A stretch of DNA of 64,000 bases, from NCBI GenBank assembly GCA_013368315.1, contig JAACJM010000084.1:248001-312000 (forward strand), written 5' to 3'. The position numbers and the translations under genes are program-made. Under the pieces are notes generated by a model, which did no database searches, was not told the origin of the DNA, and saw only the letters and a program-made list of their open reading frames with translations. This DNA is from Tetrapyrgos nigripes. Lineage: Eukaryota; Basidiomycota; Agaricomycetes; Agaricales; Campanellaceae. Below, piece by piece: positions 1-11,960 of this stretch; the stretch's first letter is position 1, and each line of letters begins with the position of its first letter.

Positions 1-1240
1 ATTTAAAATGGTAAGTCATTTGGACAATTTTTTGAGTTGCTACTTTATCAATACTATTGGCACAATGTAATGCCTCATAGATGACATCATAAGTGGAGCT
101 GTACAGTGATGCAATGTATACATCATAATGATGTCATAGCTGTCAGCTAGACCATATATAAGGACATCCAGATCATCTATTGCCCCCATAAAATCATGAG
201 ACCCATCACCTCCTCTCTCATCTCCAAACTGGCACTTCATCCAGAGAAATCTCTGCTCAAACTGGAGTATCCAAGTCAACGATTGCCTCTCTGGCCAAAG
301 AGATGTATCCTGACAAGGAGAACCATAAGGCAGGGTACCCTAAGAAGCTCTCTACCACTGATGAACGGGCTGCTATCAAACAAATCAACACTGGGAAAGC
401 CAGGAACGCTGCAGAGGTGGCCAGAAACATCAATCCCCTTCTTGACCAAGCTATCTCCACCCAAACCATGTGAAATTCCCTTCAGAAACATGGTGTAGAC
501 ACCAAGAAACCACAGAAAAAGCCCAAACTCACTGCAGCTCACAGGAAGGCTCGTTTAAAATTTGCAGAGAAGTACAAGGACTGGACTGTGGATGACTGGA
601 AACAGACTAAAATCAATCGGTTTGGGTGAGATGGGCAGCAGTTTGTGTGGGGTAGGACAGGTGAATCCATGGGAGAGAGAGATGTGGTGGAAACAGTCAA
701 ATTTGGAGGAGGAAATATCATGGTGTGGGGGTGTATGGGATGGGATGGACCTGGAAACATGGCAGAGGTTAAGGGAAGGATGGATGCAGAGCAGTATGTG
801 GACATTTTGGAGAACAATCTTCTGGAGAGCATGGATCGTTTGGGTGTTGATCTGGAGATGGCCATTTTTCAGCAGGATAATGATCCAAAACACAAGTCAA
901 AACTAGCCACCAAATGGTTTGAGGAGAACAAAATCCATTGCATGAGCTGGCCTCCTCAGTCTCCTGACCTAAACCCCATTGAACACCTCTGGACAACCCT
1001 CAAATGCAAACTCAACGAGTATGATACAGCACCATCTGGAGTTTGGGAAATATGGGATAGAGCAGCAGAAAAGTGGGTGGAAATCACAGAAGAGGATTGT
1101 CAGAAATTGATCAGGAGTATGCCTAGAGGGATCAAAGCTGTTTTGAAGGCTAAAGGAGGGCATACCAAGTACTGAGCAAGCACTTTCTGTATTTTAAGGC
1201 ATATGCCAAAAAATTGTCCAAATGACTTACCATTTTAAAT
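1..1240 (+). mobile_element. Tc1/mariner DNA transposon with perfect terminal inverted repeats
   Basis: The first 34 bases (beginning ATTTAAAATGGTAAGTCATT) are repeated in perfect inverted orientation at 1207-1240. A TA lies at positions 4-5 and 1236-1237, so the true ends may be the inner TA dinucleotides typical of Tc1/mariner insertion; because the window starts here, a longer repeat cannot be excluded. The roughly 1.2-kb length and single internal transposase frame match a Tc1-type element. The transposase is broken by two stops while the terminal repeats remain identical, so this copy could only move if a functional transposase were supplied from elsewhere. Confidence 0.93.
192..1175 (+). 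pseudogene. Tc1-type DDE transposase, two in-frame stops
   Basis: One reading frame runs from about 192 to the stop at 1175. The N-terminal part (about 222-300) reads as a helix-turn-helix DNA-binding segment (SSREISAQTGVSKSTIASL). The catalytic part contains GGGNIMVWGCM (about 705), QQDNDPKHKS (about 870, second Asp of the DDE triad) and SWPPQSPDLNPIEHLW (about 945, with the catalytic Glu), the hallmark Tc1 D-D34-E signature. The frame carries TGA at 471-473 and 627-629, both at positions where Arg (CGA) is plausible. No convincing start ATG is present in frame; an upstream TAA lies at 189. Family assignment is firm. The copy is dead unless the stops are read through. Confidence 0.9.
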
Positions 1241-3036
1241 TGAGTATATCTCCATGGGTATTTGACCAAATAACACAAAACAAGGGGATTATCATAGCAC
1301 TTATCAAGGGCTTTCAGGCCATTATTGACCATTTTGTCTCATCTCTATTCAGTAGCTCTATAATTGACAATTTCTACAAAAGTATGAAACATGCGGGCAA
1401 TTTTTTTGCCCACTGTATATGGAGAAGACAACTGCTGGAAAACAAAATTAGCATATACAGATATATTGAACGAGTTGGACATACGGCTTTACCTGTCTGA
1501 GAAGCCTTGCAGCTTCTACCAGGAATGGTTGACCTATAAGCTTCATCCCACTTCTGCAAGGCAGTCAGATTTACATGTACATGGATGTGCAATAAAGCAA
1601 TACCTTCAGCATATCAGCAGTAGGTGGATGCTGGATGTCATTGCCTTTGTCTATGGAAAGAGACATCAATGCAAAAGCATAAAGAACCATAACAAACACT
1701 TGTACTTACAAGGGCCAATTCAGGTGCTGTACTGTATTCTGCCAACTGATCCCAATGTCCCACCCCATTCAACATTGTGGTAAACAGTAGGTCCAACATG
1801 TTGCCGATAACAGAGGCAGTGAATTTGAACTAGGACTGTAAATGTGACAATACAATCAAGTGGATGGCCTTCTCATTCAAGGGAAAAGAACCAACTTGTT
1901 CAGGCTGAGCAAGTGATGAGGTGATGACCTATGCACAATGAAAATCAGAACTGTGAGGCAAAATAGTTCAAGGCACACTTAGGGAACTGGTGGCAAACAT
2001 GATACGTGGAGGCCCATGGCTATTGCTGCCTGCATAAACTCGATGTTTATACCAGATGGAAGACATTGGGATCCCCAGTCAAAAGACAAGACATGGCATC
2101 TTGCCAAGAGTTGAACTTGAGAAATTCTACTACCAGACTGAAGTTGACAATTAGAAAGCAGGAAAGGAGAATCAAAAAGCCTGAGTACTCATGACAAGTT
2201 CCTGTCCTTGTAGAGGACTTCTTTACAATTTTAAGGACCCAGTGTCAGCAGCATGAGGGAGCTGTTTGACAATCAACACAACATGAGAGGCAATTTTAAT
2301 GCAAAACGCACACTCTCAAAGGGTCTCAGTTGTCATATAGACCAGCAGCTTCAAGATCAGAGTGCTTGAAGGAATTCTTCATGACTTCGCAAGGTGCTCT
2401 TGGTGGGTTGTAGCTGAAGGAATGGTGTAAGTCACTGTACGATGTTATAGTGTCAGCCCTGTAAGTACTTGGAAGTGGCAACAAACACCATAACTCACAA
2501 TGACACTTCTCCTGGTCGCTTCACTTTCACCTCCTCTTTCACATTTTGGGCAGTCTCCTTTGCTTGCTTTTTGGACCCCTCCTTTTTGGTGTAGTCTGTG
2601 TTGACACTGAAGACGAAAGTAGTCAGCCTCTGGAATCAAAAACCACAAAAAAAAAGAACAAAGACTTTGAAGCAACAGTAACAAAGCAACAGACCAAATG
2701 AGGGAATGAAGCCAGAAAAGGAGACCGATCAGCAGACAGAACACATACTTGTCAACAACTTCTTGAAACATGCACATTTCACCAGATGCAGTAATACTTT
2801 TGGAAAAGTCTGGAAAATATCACCAAACATGCTTTGCAAAAGTTCTGGTGAATTTTTAGCAGGTCTCTGGGCCCAGTTTCTCCTTCCAAATATGGTATGG
2901 CTAGGCCCAGTGCCCAGTTTTTTGGATTAATGAAGCGAGCAAAACCCTGGCATCCCAGCATTGCACCTGGGAGCATGTTTTGAGTTACTTTTGCAAAAAT
3001 AAGCACAATTTTCCTACCATACAACCCAATGCTGCT
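1241..3036. other. No gene recognised
   Basis: AT-rich DNA after the Tc1 end. A 130-codon open frame at 1391-1783 on the forward strand has no recognisable motif and ordinary composition, and I do not call it a gene. The stretch from about 2780 to 3036 resembles the repeated DNA that follows (phrases such as TTTTGAGTTAC...TTTGCAAAAA recur), so it may be the eroded edge of the same repeat family. Confidence 0.4.
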
Positions 3037-3290
3037 TTAGCAAAAAAGTGGGCAGGATTGGATGGAGCAGTGGGTGGGGTCTTGGCAGGTTTTTCCCATG
3101 GCTATGAGGAGGTGCATTTTCCAAATGTGAGCAATTTGCGCAGCATAAACCCCAATATGTCCACATTAGCAAAAGTGGGTGGGATTGGATGGAACAGTGA
3201 GTGGGGCCTTAGGGGCAGGTCAGGCAGATTTTTCCCACAGCCCCTAGAAGGTGAAGGCATTCAGTAGGGCCCAGAATCTGCAAGCAATAA
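3037..3290 (+). repeat. Two-copy direct repeat, about 130 bp
   Basis: The phrase AGCAAAA-GTGGG-GGATTGGATGGA-CAGTG-GTGGGG is found at about 3038 and again at about 3168, each followed by a related GGCAGG(T)TTTTTCCCA segment. Spacing is about 130 bp with many substitutions. No coding frame is shared by the copies. This is probably the left part of the longer diverged tandem repeat that follows. Confidence 0.6.
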
Positions 3291-4470
3291 AAATAGTATG
3301 GGTAGGTAAGGAGGTGTATTTTGGGGCACTGAACCTGAATATTGAGTTATATTTGCAATATCTGCAGTGGTTGCAAAGATATGGGCAAAATACTGTCCAG
3401 ATATAGTCAAAGAGCAGAATAGGTACTGGCCATTGTATCAAGTCAGCTCTGATCTTTGTGTAGGCTGGTATTATGGTGCATTTATACACCCTGAAACTAA
3501 GGATATAGTTTATTTTCTCAAGGAATCAAACCCTGAGCAGCTATTCCCAAATTAATATTTAAAAATGTCAAAAATTGGGATGGCTGTGGACACTATATGC
3601 TATTTCATCTAGTATGGGTATAGATATGTCTACTAGGGTATTTTGGGTCACTAAATCTGAATATGCACTCAGATAGTTCATATCTCTCGCGGTTCTTCCG
3701 CTATTTGATACTTACCCCTAAACATAGGTACCTGTGGTACCAGCAAATATGTATAGTATAAAATTGCGTGGGTGGGTAAATAAGTGTTATTATGTTCTCC
3801 CAACAGGAATATGTAGTCATATTTGTTATATATTCAAGTTCCAAGACTATTTATGGATTATTTCTGAAAATGGCAAAATTTTGGCATACTCTGACATTCA
3901 ATATAGTTGTGGATATGTCTACTAGCATATTTTGTGTTGCTAAATCTGAATATCTACTCGGATAGTTGATATCTCTCACAGCTCTTCTGCTATTTAATAC
4001 TTACCCCTAAACATAGGTGCCTGTGGCACCAGCAAATATGTATAGTATAAAATTGTGTGGGTGGGTAAGGAAGTGTTATTAAGTGCCCCCAACACAAATA
4101 TGAAGTCATATCCGTTATATCTTCGAGTTCTAAGACTCTATTTATCAATTATTTCTGAAAATGGCAAAATTTTGGGATGACTATGGACACTGCATACTCT
4201 GACATTCAATATAGCTTTGGATATATCTATTGGGGTATTTTGGGCTACCAAATCCGAATATTTACCTGTATTGCCTATATCTGCTATGGTTCTTCCGCTA
4301 TTTAACACTTACCTCTAAACATAGGTACTTGTAGCACCTGCAAATATGGATCTTATAAAATAGTGTGGGTGGGTAGGTAAGTGTTATTCAATTCCCTAAA
4401 CATGAATATAAAGTTTTCTTTGCCATATCTTCAAATTACAAGACTCAATTCTCAAGTTAATTTCAAAAGA
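3290..4470 (+). repeat. Diverged tandem repeat, unit about 290-310 bp
   Basis: Three clear copies and one weaker copy. The segment beginning TTTTGGGTCACTAAATCTGA starts at 3641, 3930 and 4238 (spacings 289 and 308). Each is followed by ...CTTCCGCTATTTGATACTTACC, CCTAAACATAGGT(A/G)C, AGCAAATATG and TGGGTGGGTAAG. A fourth, more degraded copy covers about 3290-3640. The copies differ by many point changes and short indels, so the array is old. Short open frames across it are not conserved between copies, so it is not protein coding. No transposase or recognisable terminus is seen; it could be an old non-autonomous element or satellite fragment. Confidence 0.7.
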
Positions 4471-4737
4471 GCGAAAATAGTACTATTTTCCACCTATCTT
4501 CCAGCTATTTTATTTGGATCATAAGTAGTTCTCAAACATGCTCAGATATAACCTTAGGTGCTACAAGTTTCATTATATGTAATTCAGTCTGACTTTAAGC
4601 TTCTGCATGTAGCTGGAACACATGCCAGGCATTATGGATAGCTTATTGTCTTTGAAATGATACTAGATGATGGAATACAGAGTATCAGTATCTAGGATAA
4701 CCTCTGGAATAAGATAGGCCTGTGATATGGTCCAAAA

Positions 4738-5299
4738 AAGTACTATTGTTTCATTGTGTTCATTCTGAAGTAGTCTTCAACAACTGTATCCAGATCAAAG
4801 GTGTCAAAATTGCCTGACCCATGAGACCATAGGTTCATCCACTCATCATTCAAATTGGTGACCTGTATGACATGGTCAATGGTCCGATACTCAACACCAC
4901 CAGCTTCCTTCCATTGACAAAAGAGGGCATGGTCATCTCAAATAAACTGGTAGTGATAATCAATTTCCTGGACAAGGTGATAGAAGGCCAGTGATACGAG
5001 AAATTGGATGCAACCAGGATGTTTTTCAGTCAAGATGAGTAGGAATTCAAAAAGAAAATGCTGTTGAGGGAAGGTCATGTTAGGCATTCAACCAAAATCG
5101 AAAATCCTTCGAGGAGACTCACCATATAAAGGAGGAAGTCAAAGGTGGTGTCAATAATATCCTTTCTGGACAGATAGCTACCTTTTAGGATGACAAGTGC
5201 AATGGCTCTCTTCCTCACCTCTTCAGAAACCAGGAAGACCTCATCATCAAGAAATGCCACTGTCCACTTCTTAGCACCATGAACACGAAACCTAAACAA
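4738..5299 (-). pseudogene. Unrecognised two-exon reverse-strand gene with one in-frame stop
   Basis: The reverse strand reads MFRFRVHGAKKWTVAF... from 5299. A GTGAGT donor lies near 5119 and a ...CAACAG acceptor near 5063, and the second exon continues in frame (HFLFEFLLILTEKHPGC...) to a stop at about 4755. One TGA interrupts the second exon (complement of 4938-4940), in the context FI*DDHALF, where CGA/Arg would restore the frame. The product would be about 175 residues with no motif I recognise. It lies just outside the hAT element (which begins at 5413), so it may be host sequence or part of an older mobile element. The splice sites and one continuous frame argue it was once a gene. Confidence 0.5.
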
Positions 5300-6199
5300 A
5301 CACCTTGGGTGTTAGAGCAGAGTTGGGAGGAGCAAGATTAGTGGGAGTAGTGGAGAATTCAAGATCTTCAATGAAGGATTTGAAGCAAGAAATGAGCATG
5401 GTTCAGTTGGACTAGGGCTCAGCACAGATATGGGTATTTGCCAGGTACCCATATCTGTACCTGCAGGTCCCAGATGCCAGATGCAGATACTACTGGATAT
5501 GGGTTTGAGTTTTGAAAATTTCCAAAATCTGTATGTATCTGCATTGTGTTTAGAGATTATAGCTGTGGTCTATTGTGTACTACTATAGTCTTAATACTAA
5601 TTAAATCTAATCTGAGTCTGAGTCTGTATTGTCTGATCCCGATTCATCTACAACAATAACTTCCTTTTCTTTTCCCTTTCTCCTAGACTCTTTGGTGTTC
5701 TCTTGGTCATGGGACTGTGCCATAGCCCTCCATTGCTTACCATATTTCCAGAACTGCTCACAAACCTCATCCTCAGGTATGTAACTGTCAAGAGTGTTGT
5801 CACTTAGCAATTATCCACCCAAGTCACACGATGAACAAGATAGATTGACAAGATATGAGAGACGAGAGAGATGTAGAGAGCTAATGAAGACGAGAGAAAA
5901 GCAAGTAGCTGACTATGCTCGACACTGCACTGTACTAGGAGCAGAGTGGAGACGAAGTGAACAGACTAAGGAATCTAGCTACGAGATCTGCGATATATAT
6001 AAGAGAGAAATGAATATGTGAGAATGTCCATGGAGCCTAGGGATCGGAGGAGATAAGAATGTGAGTCAAGTAAAGAAGTATATATGTGAGAATGTCCATG
6101 GAGATAAAGGGGACGGAGAGGTGAGTCATAGATTGGGATGGACGATGATGAGAAGTAATTAGTGTTTATGGGTTTATGGAAGGTGATAGACGGGAAGTA

Positions 6200-8460
6200 A
6201 ATAGGTAATAGAAGGAAATGAAGAAGAAATGAAGGAGGCGAGAGGTGATTCATGACAGTAACCCACATTGTGCCAGGAAGACACAACAACACCAGGACAC
6301 AGAGAGTGATTGTTCAAAGCATGTCTGAAGTGGGATACCATAGCACTGCCACTTGAGAATGAACATTCAGTGTGAACAGAAGTGGCTTGAAGTAAGATAT
6401 TAGAAAAATGGAAGTTGACTCAAAGCCAGGTACTGAGCAATAATCAAGACCCATTTGTGCCAGCTCAGGATTACTCTTCCGCTGCATCTCCCAATAAGCA
6501 AGTGGATTGTCAACATTGTCCAGAGTAGCACTCTTGATATACTTTTCGAACAGGTCATCAGAGTTCTATATTGGATTGAATATCAGAAAGTAAAATAGTA
6601 AACATCAAGCTCACCATTGGTTTTGCTGAGGTAGCTACTAAGCTTGGTTCTCAGCAGTATCAACAGCAGTCAGACATGGCAATGCATAGATAAAAAGTTG
6701 CCAACTCACATCCAGGGGTTCTCAAAGATCTTTGAGAACCTTCCATTCATCCTCTGTAGGACAAAGCTTCTTGCAATCCTTGTTCCATCTATGCTGATTT
6801 GTGACATCATTGATGGATTCCTGGATCTCAACAGCAGCATTGAGCATTTCAGAGACAGTGTTCCATCGAGTGTTGACAGGGTGACTGCGGGTATGCTGAG
6901 TGTTGAGGCCTTGAGTTGTGGCTGAGGTCTTGAGGTCTTCATGGAAATCAGCATTGGAATAGTTCTTTCAAGAAAGAGCAGATATCTAAACAGAAAGTAA
7001 TTAATACAGCACCCTGGAATGATCACTTCGAGTGTCACACCTTTGCCATAGCTTACTTCCCCTCCTTTATGTCCTCAGCAGTCACCTCGATTGCTTCCTG
7101 AACCACCAGTTCCTCCATCTCACCATCCAGATCCTCAATCACTGACTTGTCAAATGCTTCCCTGTCCAAATCCAACTCATCCTCCAGCATGCTCACTTCA
7201 TCCTCATTGTCATCACTATCCTGCTCATTCTTCTCTAGCATGAGGTCCAAGTCAGTCACCTTTGTCTTGCCATTGAAGATGGATAGGATACCCTTCATGA
7301 CAAGGTTCATGATATGGGCGAAGCAGCGACCCTAACCTTATGCCCACCGAAGTTTTTGAGAAGGAGCCCGAGATGCTCAATCATGGCTGTATTGTTGGAC
7401 ATATTATTGCCTGCCACAGCAAGAATCTTGTCTTGGATCTTGAAGTCTTCGAGCACCTTGAGAAACTGCTCCACAAGGTATTGGCCGGTATGTGATCCTC
7501 AGAGCCTGGTATAACTGTATAAGCCTGTGTAAAATATACAGAGGAGGATCAACACACCTTACGAAGTCAAGAGTCATTTCTTGTATCTTTTGTTCATGGT
7601 ACTGAATAAGCAAGATGCCGAGAATGGAGAGATGATTTGGGGATGCCCATCCATCTAGTGTGAAGTGTATTTTCCCAGTATACACCTGTAGAAGAAAGAA
7701 CACACTGAGTACCAGAGAAGAAATTTCTAAAGGAGAGACAACACACCTCAAGTTCTGCAATGACTTTGAGCTTTGCAATCTGCTGAATCGTCTTCACATC
7801 TTGGGGAACGTCAACATGTGGATAAAGCATCTTGAGCATGTCATGGAGTTCAGGATCATTGGCAATTTTGAAAGGACGTTTGCAGTGGGTTACCCAGATG
7901 GCCATCTTGAACCAGAACTTTGCAGCATCATAGCACTGAGTTGCTATGAGTTCAGCAATGCTACCCTTCTCCTTGGGATTGCAAGATTTGACATGCTTCT
8001 GGAGATTCCCAGTAGAATCCTCCCATGGCACACAGCAAAGAATAACACTAGGACTCCTGAAAAGATATAAGCATAACACCCCATAATTAACAGAAAGAAC
8101 ACACATGTCTTGCAAACAAAGTGAAGAGAGTACTCTCCCTTGTATATCTTCAATGTAGGATCCCAAAAGTGGCTGTATACCTCTGAGGCATTTGGGCCTT
8201 GGAATTTCTTGATAAGAATGTCTATGAAAGAAGAAAATTGCTGAGAAAGGAATAGAATAGTGATTGCAGTGCTACTCACTGAGGATCTCCTCCATGGTCT
8301 TCCCTTCATACCTCTTGTTGAATGCTGTGGATGCTGACGATGATGGCTGAGATGCTTCATGTTGGTCATCTGCTGTCTTGGGTTGGTCCTTTTCTTCTTC
8401 TTTTGCTGCTCATCAGCTGTTTGAGATGTTTTGTGTTTCCTGCAGCTATCAGACACTGTT
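6200..8460 (-). pseudogene. hAT transposase (BED finger, RNase H-like core, dimerisation domain)
   Basis: Read on the reverse strand as several exons. A BED-type zinc finger (FVCKTC near 8115, then DSTGNLQKHVKSC near 7990) is followed by a segment with AAKFWFKMAIWVTHCKRPF (about 7890) and by GKIHFTLDGWASPN (about 7650), the conserved catalytic-core strand of hAT transposases. An acidic stretch lies near 7100-7250. The C-terminal dimerisation region reads NPLAYWEMQRKSNPELAQMG (about 6490-6430) and, after a short gap, ATSVHTECSFSSG (about 6370). That last junction needs a GC-AG or damaged intron, because no GT donor keeps the frame. Order and motifs are diagnostic of hAT. I could not build a fully intact product, so the copy is treated as decayed. 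Confidence 0.8.
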
Positions 8461-8860
8461 GTGGTGTGTGGGCATGGGGGAGATTATTGTCAAAAAGTAG
8501 AGTTTTATAGCTAGGAGCAAATAAGACAAAGAATTGGTGGGGCCAATGGCCACCGCCTCTGTGCTGCCTTAAGGGCCCTTCAGAATGGCCAATGGAAGTC
8601 AAAGAGAATGAGAAAGCTTGACATGCAAGCTATAGCTTTAAATGTTTACCTAAGGCTGTAGGTAAACAAATGCATATGCAGACGTGATTTTTCCCTCTTT
8701 CATTCCTCATTCCACTATGGCAGGGTATCCAAATCTGTTTTGGCTGCACAAACCAATATGTTATAGACAGAATCTGTTTCTGTCTGTTAGCACTACATAT
8801 CAATTTTCCCTCCAAATGCCCTTTCCTCTACTATTACTTCCAACTGCACAACCCTCTAAT

Positions 8861-8921
8861 GCCAACACCAACACCAACACCAACATCAACATCAACATCA
8901 ACATCAATGCCAACACCAACT
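8861..8921 (+). repeat. Hexanucleotide microsatellite (CAACAC/CAACAT)n
   Basis: About ten units of CAACAC, CAACAT or a close variant, inside the hAT element. In one forward frame it would encode alternating Asn and Thr/Ile (open frame from 8684), but that frame has no other support as a gene. Confidence 0.8.
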
Positions 8922-9660
8922 ATGTCTCAAAACTGCATCAACAGGCTTGTATCATTTGAGAAACCCTAACCAACATATTTTCTTCCTCAACACACCTTCT
9001 CCCAACTCGCCAAGGATTGTCTTGCTCAACCCTTCCTCACACAACTTTCTCACTCCCAGAATCCCAAAGAAATTCTCAACACCTACAACTTGCCTTCACG
9101 ATCAACCAATGATGGGCAGATTGGTTTCTGGCCTAATGAATACCATTGGTGTTGCTGGTGGGGTGTTGACACCGTGACTGCAGGTAAGCCAAACGAGTAT
9201 CTGGTGTAACATCAATGTTTAACTTGGGATGTTCTATTACAGGCAGAATTGTGGATGGCCTTGGTCATACTGACTCCTACATCTCCATAGACATCTGTGT
9301 CTGTGTCTGCATTGTTCTCCTTCCCCTTCACCTGGCTCTTCAGATCTGTGGTAGTACAAGTAGTTTTCTTGTATTCTGTTACTTATTGTAGTACTGTAAT
9401 CGATTAGCTCTGTATATTTAATGATTGTTAAGTGAGAATCTGCAGGTAACCCGCATCCATTGGACAAGCCACAGATACCAGATACCTGTACCTGCAGGTA
9501 CCCATAATTGTATGGGTATCTGTGGGTCAGATACCCTGGATATGGGTAACCTGGAGGGCTAAACCTGCTGGATACAGATTTGGATTTTTGATTGGACTCT
9601 ACCTGTGGGTCCAGATGCAGGTAATCTGTGGATGTATCCATGCTGAGCCCTAGGTTGGAC

Positions 9661-10836
9661 ATGATACGCAACAGGGACAGTTGGATAATTGGTTCAGTGA
9701 GGAGAGATGGTGGTGATTGTTAGGCAAGAACAGGTTGTTTTTTGAGGGCTCAAAAAATTCAACAAACCCCTGAAAGGATTTCAATCAAACAGAAATTCTT
9801 CCTTTTCCATTATCACAATCACAGAAGTGACTATTTGGGGAATGCAGACACCCAGAAAGTTAATCTCTAATGAAATTTCGTATGGATCCCACTGTTCATA
9901 TCCAGATCCTACTTTTCATACTTCCTATTTGAGGTATAATACCTACTGCCATTGACTCAAAATACGGTCACTTGTGGAAAAGTTCACCCTAGAAGGGGGG
10001 TAATGTCAGAAACCTTTGTCTCAGCCACCTTCAAAATTCACTTCTACACTTTGAGCATGTTGAGGTACTGACTATTGGTGCAGAAGCTACAGCATTCCTT
10101 GGTTTCAAACCATTAGAAGTGACTTAGATGTTGGGTAGATGCTGATAAGGTACCCACATGGTACCCGCATATGCACAGCCACATGGGGGTACCACCTATG
10201 GGTACCATGTTTCCCACCTTTATGTTGTATGAGAATCCATGAACTAATGGTCATTGCAGATATGCAAGCCTGTATCAGATTATATACTAACCCACAAGCT
10301 ATGGTAATTTCTAGAATCATCAATACCTCTACACAATTCTACCTTTTGGCAGGCTGATAACAAGGACTCTGTATTTACATTCCACAGTCTTCCTGCTTAT
10401 TTATGACTCTGAACCACTTTGTATGGCTCCCAGAAATATATATTCAATGATTTTGTCAGTATTCTACATTATTGTCTTATTTGTTTCTTAGATTTTTTAT
10501 CATTCTCTGTCTCCTTGGTTTCTTTGGTATGATCTGCCAGACTGCCACTTGCTTAGATCTATGCAGCTGTGCACTCTCCTAGACTGTCGTGACATCATAA
10601 CTACTTCCTCTTCAACAGGTCAAGCCTTTCAGTTATAATTCCAGCTTTGTGTAAAGCCCTTTGACTATGTTCTGCTGCTTATTCCTCAGTCACAATAAAA
10701 GAGCCATCAGAAGGCTTAATCAACAATGATTCTACATAATAAGCAAAGGATATTGAATATTCGAAGATACCCACATGTACCTGCAAGATGTACCCAGATT
10801 TCTGATGCACGCTTTCTTTTGTATTTACGACTAACT
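9661..10836. other. No gene recognised; eroded repeat DNA
   Basis: The stretch holds short fragments resembling hAT subterminal motifs (GGTACCCACATGGTACC near 10150, GATACCCACATGTACCTGC near 10766). A reverse-strand fragment near 10690-10740 reads SLLIKPSDGSFIVTEE, reminiscent of a retroelement integrase C-terminus but too short to assign. This DNA appears to have replaced the 3' part of the TPR gene that lies to its right. Confidence 0.35.
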
Positions 10837-11960
10837 GACAATTGATGGCTTCTTCAAATTCCTAGGAAGGAGAAATTGGACATCAAATGTTAACCATGCA
10901 TCCAGCAATGTAAGGGCCATTGAGAGATTGATTACCTTGTTGGCAGAAACAATCACCCAGGCCTACCCTAGCCAGAATGCAAATTCACAAACATTGGAAT
11001 TCGTGCGAGTTGAAGGAGGATGACCACATACACGGCAGTACACAGTTATTTGGATCCTGCTTTTTCTCCAGCTCAATGACCATCTGTTTAGCAATATCCC
11101 AAGGGAGGTCCTTGTCATCGGTCTTGACTTGGATAGTGAATTTGGCAAGTTGAGGTCTACTGATCTTCACTCTATTAATCTCCGCCTTGGCTCTCGCCAG
11201 ACCCTCTTCGTATTGTTTCTTGAGGTTCTTGTCGGTCTCAGAAAGCTCACCTTTGGGTAGAGCTGCGAGAGCGTGCTCCTACATAACACGGCTGCCTTCA
11301 GTTTGGCCCAGGCCTACCAGCAGGACGAGGAAATGTGGGCCATTGCTGACGTGTGGCATAGATTCAAGGCCTATTGAAGCAACGACTTTCAACTGTGATC
11401 CTGCTGAGCTCTGAGTTCAAATTCCAGCCAAACAGCAAAAGTACTGCGACAATACAGGAATTACCGAAACACGGATCAGAGTGAAAAAGATAACCGAACC
11501 GGTGGACCATTTCAGCATAGCCACACAGCAAATGGTGGGTTTGTAAGAACGAGTCCCTTAAAAGGGCCTCGTAATAACCAGAAATTGTAAGGATAAGAGC
11601 AAAGAAAAGCATTATAAGAGATATAAAACATACCTCATATACAGCAGCTCGACGAGTCCATCCTTTGGAGTAATTGGAATCCAGCTCTGTAGCCTATAAC
11701 GATGCGTCAGCCGGGACTATGCTTATGTCTTGGATTTTGAGTACCTTTACTGCATCAGCCAACGCATCCAAATACCTAGATAAGTGGCAGCGTGTTGGTC
11801 AGGAGAAGAGACAAAAGTACTGACTGCTTCTGGGCCAACCGGCACGCAGCGCGATTGGCAAAGAGGAGGGCAACGGTATTGTCGATGTTATGGCTTTGGT
11901 GTACTTTCTGATGGCTGCAGGCAGAGTACTCTTTTGTTGTGCTACTCTGTCAGACATGGA
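10837..11960 (-). pseudogene. TPR-repeat protein gene, 3' truncated remnant
   Basis: Reverse-strand exons assemble into a tetratricopeptide-type protein. RKYTKAI lies near 11900, HLSRYLDALADAVK near 11760, ATELDSNYSKGWTRRAAVYE near 11670, and EHALAALPKGELSETDKNL near 11250, running on to LAKFTIQVKTDDKDLPWD. Then come QDPNNC, an intron, AWVIVSANK, an intron, and EFEEAINCQ near 10850. The alternating small/aromatic spacing and the SNYSKGWTRRA motif fit TPR helices. I associate the overall pattern with a fungal TPR protein family that continues well beyond this point, but here the frame runs into repeat DNA. About 350 bases between the 11640 and 11285 exons hold no clear coding sequence and may include an insertion. 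Function unknown; TPR proteins usually act as protein-binding scaffolds. Confidence 0.55.

Larger units (their letters stand above)
5413..9652 (-). mobile_element. hAT-family DNA transposon, complete but decayed (4240 bp)
   Basis: Short terminal inverted repeats TAGGGCTCAGCA (5413-5424) and TGCTGAGCCCTA (9641-9652) bound the element. It is flanked by an 8-bp target-site duplication, AGTTGGAC (5405-5412) and GGTTGGAC (9653-9660), with one mismatch; 8-bp duplications are the hallmark of hAT elements. Both ends carry many subterminal copies of GGGTATCTG, ACCTGCAGGT and GATATGGGTA in both orientations, as expected for transposase-binding sites. The transposase is encoded on the reverse strand between about 8456 and 6230. 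The AG-rich region 5820-6240 and the segment 8640-9430 have no clear coding role. Confidence 0.9.

Noticed and set aside
8684..9177. Two forward open frames inside the hAT element as cargo genes
   Set aside because: Composition is driven by the CAACAC microsatellite and there are no motifs or splice support.
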